The notes under the pieces: model-generated
What the model was told of the DNA's origin: nothing
Databases searched by the model: none
What the model saw: the letters and a program-made list of their open reading frames with translations, nothing else
Made by a program: the position numbers and the translations under genes
From: an uncultured Prevotellaceae bacterium
GTDB taxonomy: Bacteria > Bacteroidota > Bacteroidia > Bacteroidales > Bacteroidaceae
Length of the DNA: 64,000 nt
Direction: 5' to 3'
Assembly: GCA_947168395.1 (NCBI GenBank)
Contig: CAMVLT010000001.1
Location: forward strand, 1-64,000
Shown here: piece after piece, positions 62,269 through 64,000 of the stretch
Layout of the letters: each line of letters opens with the position of its first letter
Position numbering within the stretch: position 1 is the first letter of the stretch

Positions 62269-63069
62269 TTACTTCAGGAGTGAAGCACGAGCTTCAGCAA
62301 TCTTTTCCTTTGCTTCAACCATCTGAGCCTTCAGCTCATCAACGGTAACAGCATTGAGCACGGTGAGGGGCTCGACAGCCTTAGCAACAGGTTCGAGTTC
62401 GGGGTCGTACTCGGTCAGGCGATTCAAGGCATCCTGAATGAGGATGATACGGAACGTCACGTTGGCAGCAGCATCATCGTTGAAAGCAGCGATGAACTTG
62501 TCGGTGTTCTGCGAGGTGACATAGAGCTGCTCAACAAGCGAGGTAGCCACAATCTGCCAGAAGTAGTTGATGCGGCCATTCTCGTTCATGGCGTCATACA
62601 GCGTCGTAGTAGCCTCGTAGATGTTGGCAGCATCATCGATAGCCTTGAACGAGGGGTCGTTGATGTCGGCAGCCAGCTTGGCAATAACCTTGTCGTATTC
62701 GTCAACGGGCATGTCGTAGAGCTTAGCCACTTCCTTGTCGACCTCGATAGCGCTCAGCACGCGATACTTCTCTGAGAGCGTCATAGCCTCATCGGCAGCA
62801 GTGAGATCCAGCAGATAGTCGGGCTTCACCTGCTTCTCGGCGTCGCTCAGTGAGATGGCACCGTCCTTCATGACGACAGGCAGCTGCTTCAGCTTACCCA
62901 GTTCAGAGGCGAGACTATCGAAGTGCATCTTGATGCTGGCCTCAATCTGCTCCTGCTCGAAACTCTTCAAAGAGTCCTTCTCTTCAACGTTCTGAGCACC
63001 CTTGTTGCCTCCGCATGCTGCGAAGGTCATTGCTGCGAAAGCCACAGCGATAATTGATAATTTCTTCAT
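62269..63069 (-). CDS. Putative lipoprotein
   Basis: A protein of 266 residues with lipoprotein leader MKKLSIIAVAFAAMTFAACG. The mature part is mostly helical and acidic (SLKSFEQEQIEASIKMHFDS; VEEKDS near the start) and ends EAKEKIAEARASLLK. I do not recognise the family. It stands between an ABC transporter gene and an MFS gene on one leftward unit, which suggests a periplasmic accessory or sensing role, but nothing shows it. Confidence 0.75.
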   Translation of the reverse strand: MKKLSIIAVAFAAMTFAACGGNKGAQNVEEKDSLKSFEQEQIEASIKMHFDSLASELGKLKQLPVVMKDGAISLSDAEKQVKPDYLLDLTAADEAMTLSEKYRVLSAIEVDKEVAKLYDMPVDEYDKVIAKLAADINDPSFKAIDDAANIYEATTTLYDAMNENGRINYFWQIVATSLVEQLYVTSQNTDKFIAAFNDDAAANVTFRIILIQDALNRLTEYDPELEPVAKAVEPLTVLNAVTVDELKAQMVEAKEKIAEARASLLK

Positions 63070-63111
63070 TGCTTTAAAATTTTAGTTATAAATAATAATG
63101 TTTATCTTTAT

Positions 63112-63999
63112 CTATGAATTGTCACTCTTGCGGACATACCGCCCAGGACAGTCAGTAAGCAGCAGCACGGCAGCGATGATGCACATCAGCAGCAGTACGG
63201 CCATATTGAACCAGAGGGTCTTCACGGGCGTGCTGCCAAGTATCTTCACACTGCTGTAGAACGGTGCACGTCCCACATGGCTTGCAGGTGTCAGGAATAT
63301 CAGTCCAGCACGGGGTACGATGTAGTTGTCGACCACGTCGAGCATCCGCCCCTGATCGGCCCCCACCACAAATTCTTCCAGTTTCAGGTTGTAGTTGTCG
63401 CGCTTCAGCTGCAGCATGGCTTCCCTACCCTCCTTGCGCAAGAAGCTGGCCATCTGACGGTCGCCAGCCAAGGTGGCAGCATTGCCGCGCTTGGTGAGTA
63501 TCTGCTCGGCCTCCTTGAAATACTTGTGCAGCGATTCGTAGTCCTCCTTCCCCTTGTAAGGCTCCATGCCACAATAGGCAGTCAGCACGGGCAGGTTGGT
63601 ACGTATGACCTCCAGATGCGAGGCAGGCACCTCCTTGCCGCGTTTCTGCTTGTCCTTCATCGTCTCAAGCTGCGACTCCAGTTCGTAGAGGAAGCCCATG
63701 TTATAGTACTGGGTCTCATACTTCTGGCGGTCAATCTCGAAGAAGGGACGCTCGTAGTCGTTGTCGGTGAATGACGTGACGGCCAGTGCCTCGTATGACC
63801 AACGCGAGGGGATGAGATCGCCTATCAGGGGAACATTACCCGTCGTGCTCTTCGGCGTCAGGTCCGAGAAGCTGACAACGAGTCCGCAGAGCAATATCTG
63901 GGGAATAAGCAGCATGGGAATACTGATGTAGATGGCCACAACCGAACTGAGACACTGCGACAGCAGCAATCCCGTCAGATTGGCCAACAGGGCCGTCAT
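63112..63999 (-). CDS. ABC transporter permease part, cut by the window end
   Basis: The last 295 codons of a protein that continues past the right edge. It has hydrophobic helices LLSQCLSSVVAIYISIPMLL and IPQILLCGLVVSFSDL, then SRWSYEALAVTSFTDNDYER, a long soluble helical region, and a final helix MAVLLLMCIIAAVLLLTDCP. This matches the ABC-2-type permease end of large Bacteroidota fusion proteins whose ATPase domain would lie upstream, outside the window. The Met at the edge is internal, not a start. Confidence 0.72.
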   Translation of the reverse strand: MTALLANLTGLLLSQCLSSVVAIYISIPMLLIPQILLCGLVVSFSDLTPKSTTGNVPLIGDLIPSRWSYEALAVTSFTDNDYERPFFEIDRQKYETQYYNMGFLYELESQLETMKDKQKRGKEVPASHLEVIRTNLPVLTAYCGMEPYKGKEDYESLHKYFKEAEQILTKRGNAATLAGDRQMASFLRKEGREAMLQLKRDNYNLKLEEFVVGADQGRMLDVVDNYIVPRAGLIFLTPASHVGRAPFYSSVKILGSTPVKTLWFNMAVLLLMCIIAAVLLLTDCPGRYVRKSDNS

Positions 64000-64000
64000 G

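Overview
The window looks like a chromosomal segment of a gut or rumen Bacteroidales bacterium, most likely Prevotella or a close relative. Five things point there: many promoters of the Bacteroidota type (TTTG, 19-21 bp, TAnnTTTG); a DUF4861 protein; the xylB-xylA pair; HU-type and VirE-type genes beside polysaccharide genes; and a relic C-terminal tail of the YDLQGRK...GVYIHNGKKV kind. Base composition is near balanced in the housekeeping parts and clearly AT-richer in the glycosyltransferase parts. No CRISPR array or rRNA was seen.

Layout. 1-6.6 kb: an AmrS-like radical SAM gene facing a leftward unit (sugar-nucleotide transferase, guaA, DPP4-like peptidase, DUF4861 protein). 6.7 kb: an initiator tRNA-Met with promoter and terminator. 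7.0-8.4 kb: a TetR regulator and fabG, followed by a perfect bidirectional terminator. 8.4-11.2 kb: xylB-xylA. 11.4-23.3 kb: a compact exopolysaccharide operon with a receiver protein, an initiating glycosylphosphotransferase carrying a pseudo-receiver domain, a TolC-like protein, a co-polymerase with a decayed kinase domain, a Wzy-like polymerase, four GT2 genes (one without its DXD motif) and a Wzx-like flippase. 23.3-26.6 kb: an acyltransferase, a GT11-like gene and a GT4 gene. 26.6-31.2 kb: an accessory island of an AAA ATPase-nuclease, an HU-like protein and a VirE-type primase/helicase. The VirE gene lies between two 82-bp near-identical inverted repeats built from GTGACAC units. 31.2-47.4 kb: a mosaic of glycosyltransferases, acyltransferases, a Stealth phosphotransferase and a hexapeptide acetyltransferase in short units on both strands, several with their own promoter, plus an IS1380-type transposase relic.

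47.4-64 kb: two winged-helix-like genes; a histidine-kinase-like membrane protein without the phospho-acceptor His, upstream of a GH31 alpha-xylosidase-like gene; a 700-bp stretch of relics and palindromic repeats; aspS; a periplasmic 5'-nucleotidase-like protein; a GH3 lipoprotein; a cytidylate-kinase-like protein; a RelA/SpoT synthetase-domain protein; and a leftward ABC transporter (cut by the window end), lipoprotein and MFS unit. The GH31, GH3 and xylBA genes together suggest use of xylose-containing plant polysaccharide. The central 36 kb builds and probably exports a surface polysaccharide.

The most unusual structures are: the inverted-repeat-flanked VirE element; the regulator-like and pseudo-enzyme domains built into the exopolysaccharide operon; and several palindromic repeats, some lying in frame inside genes.
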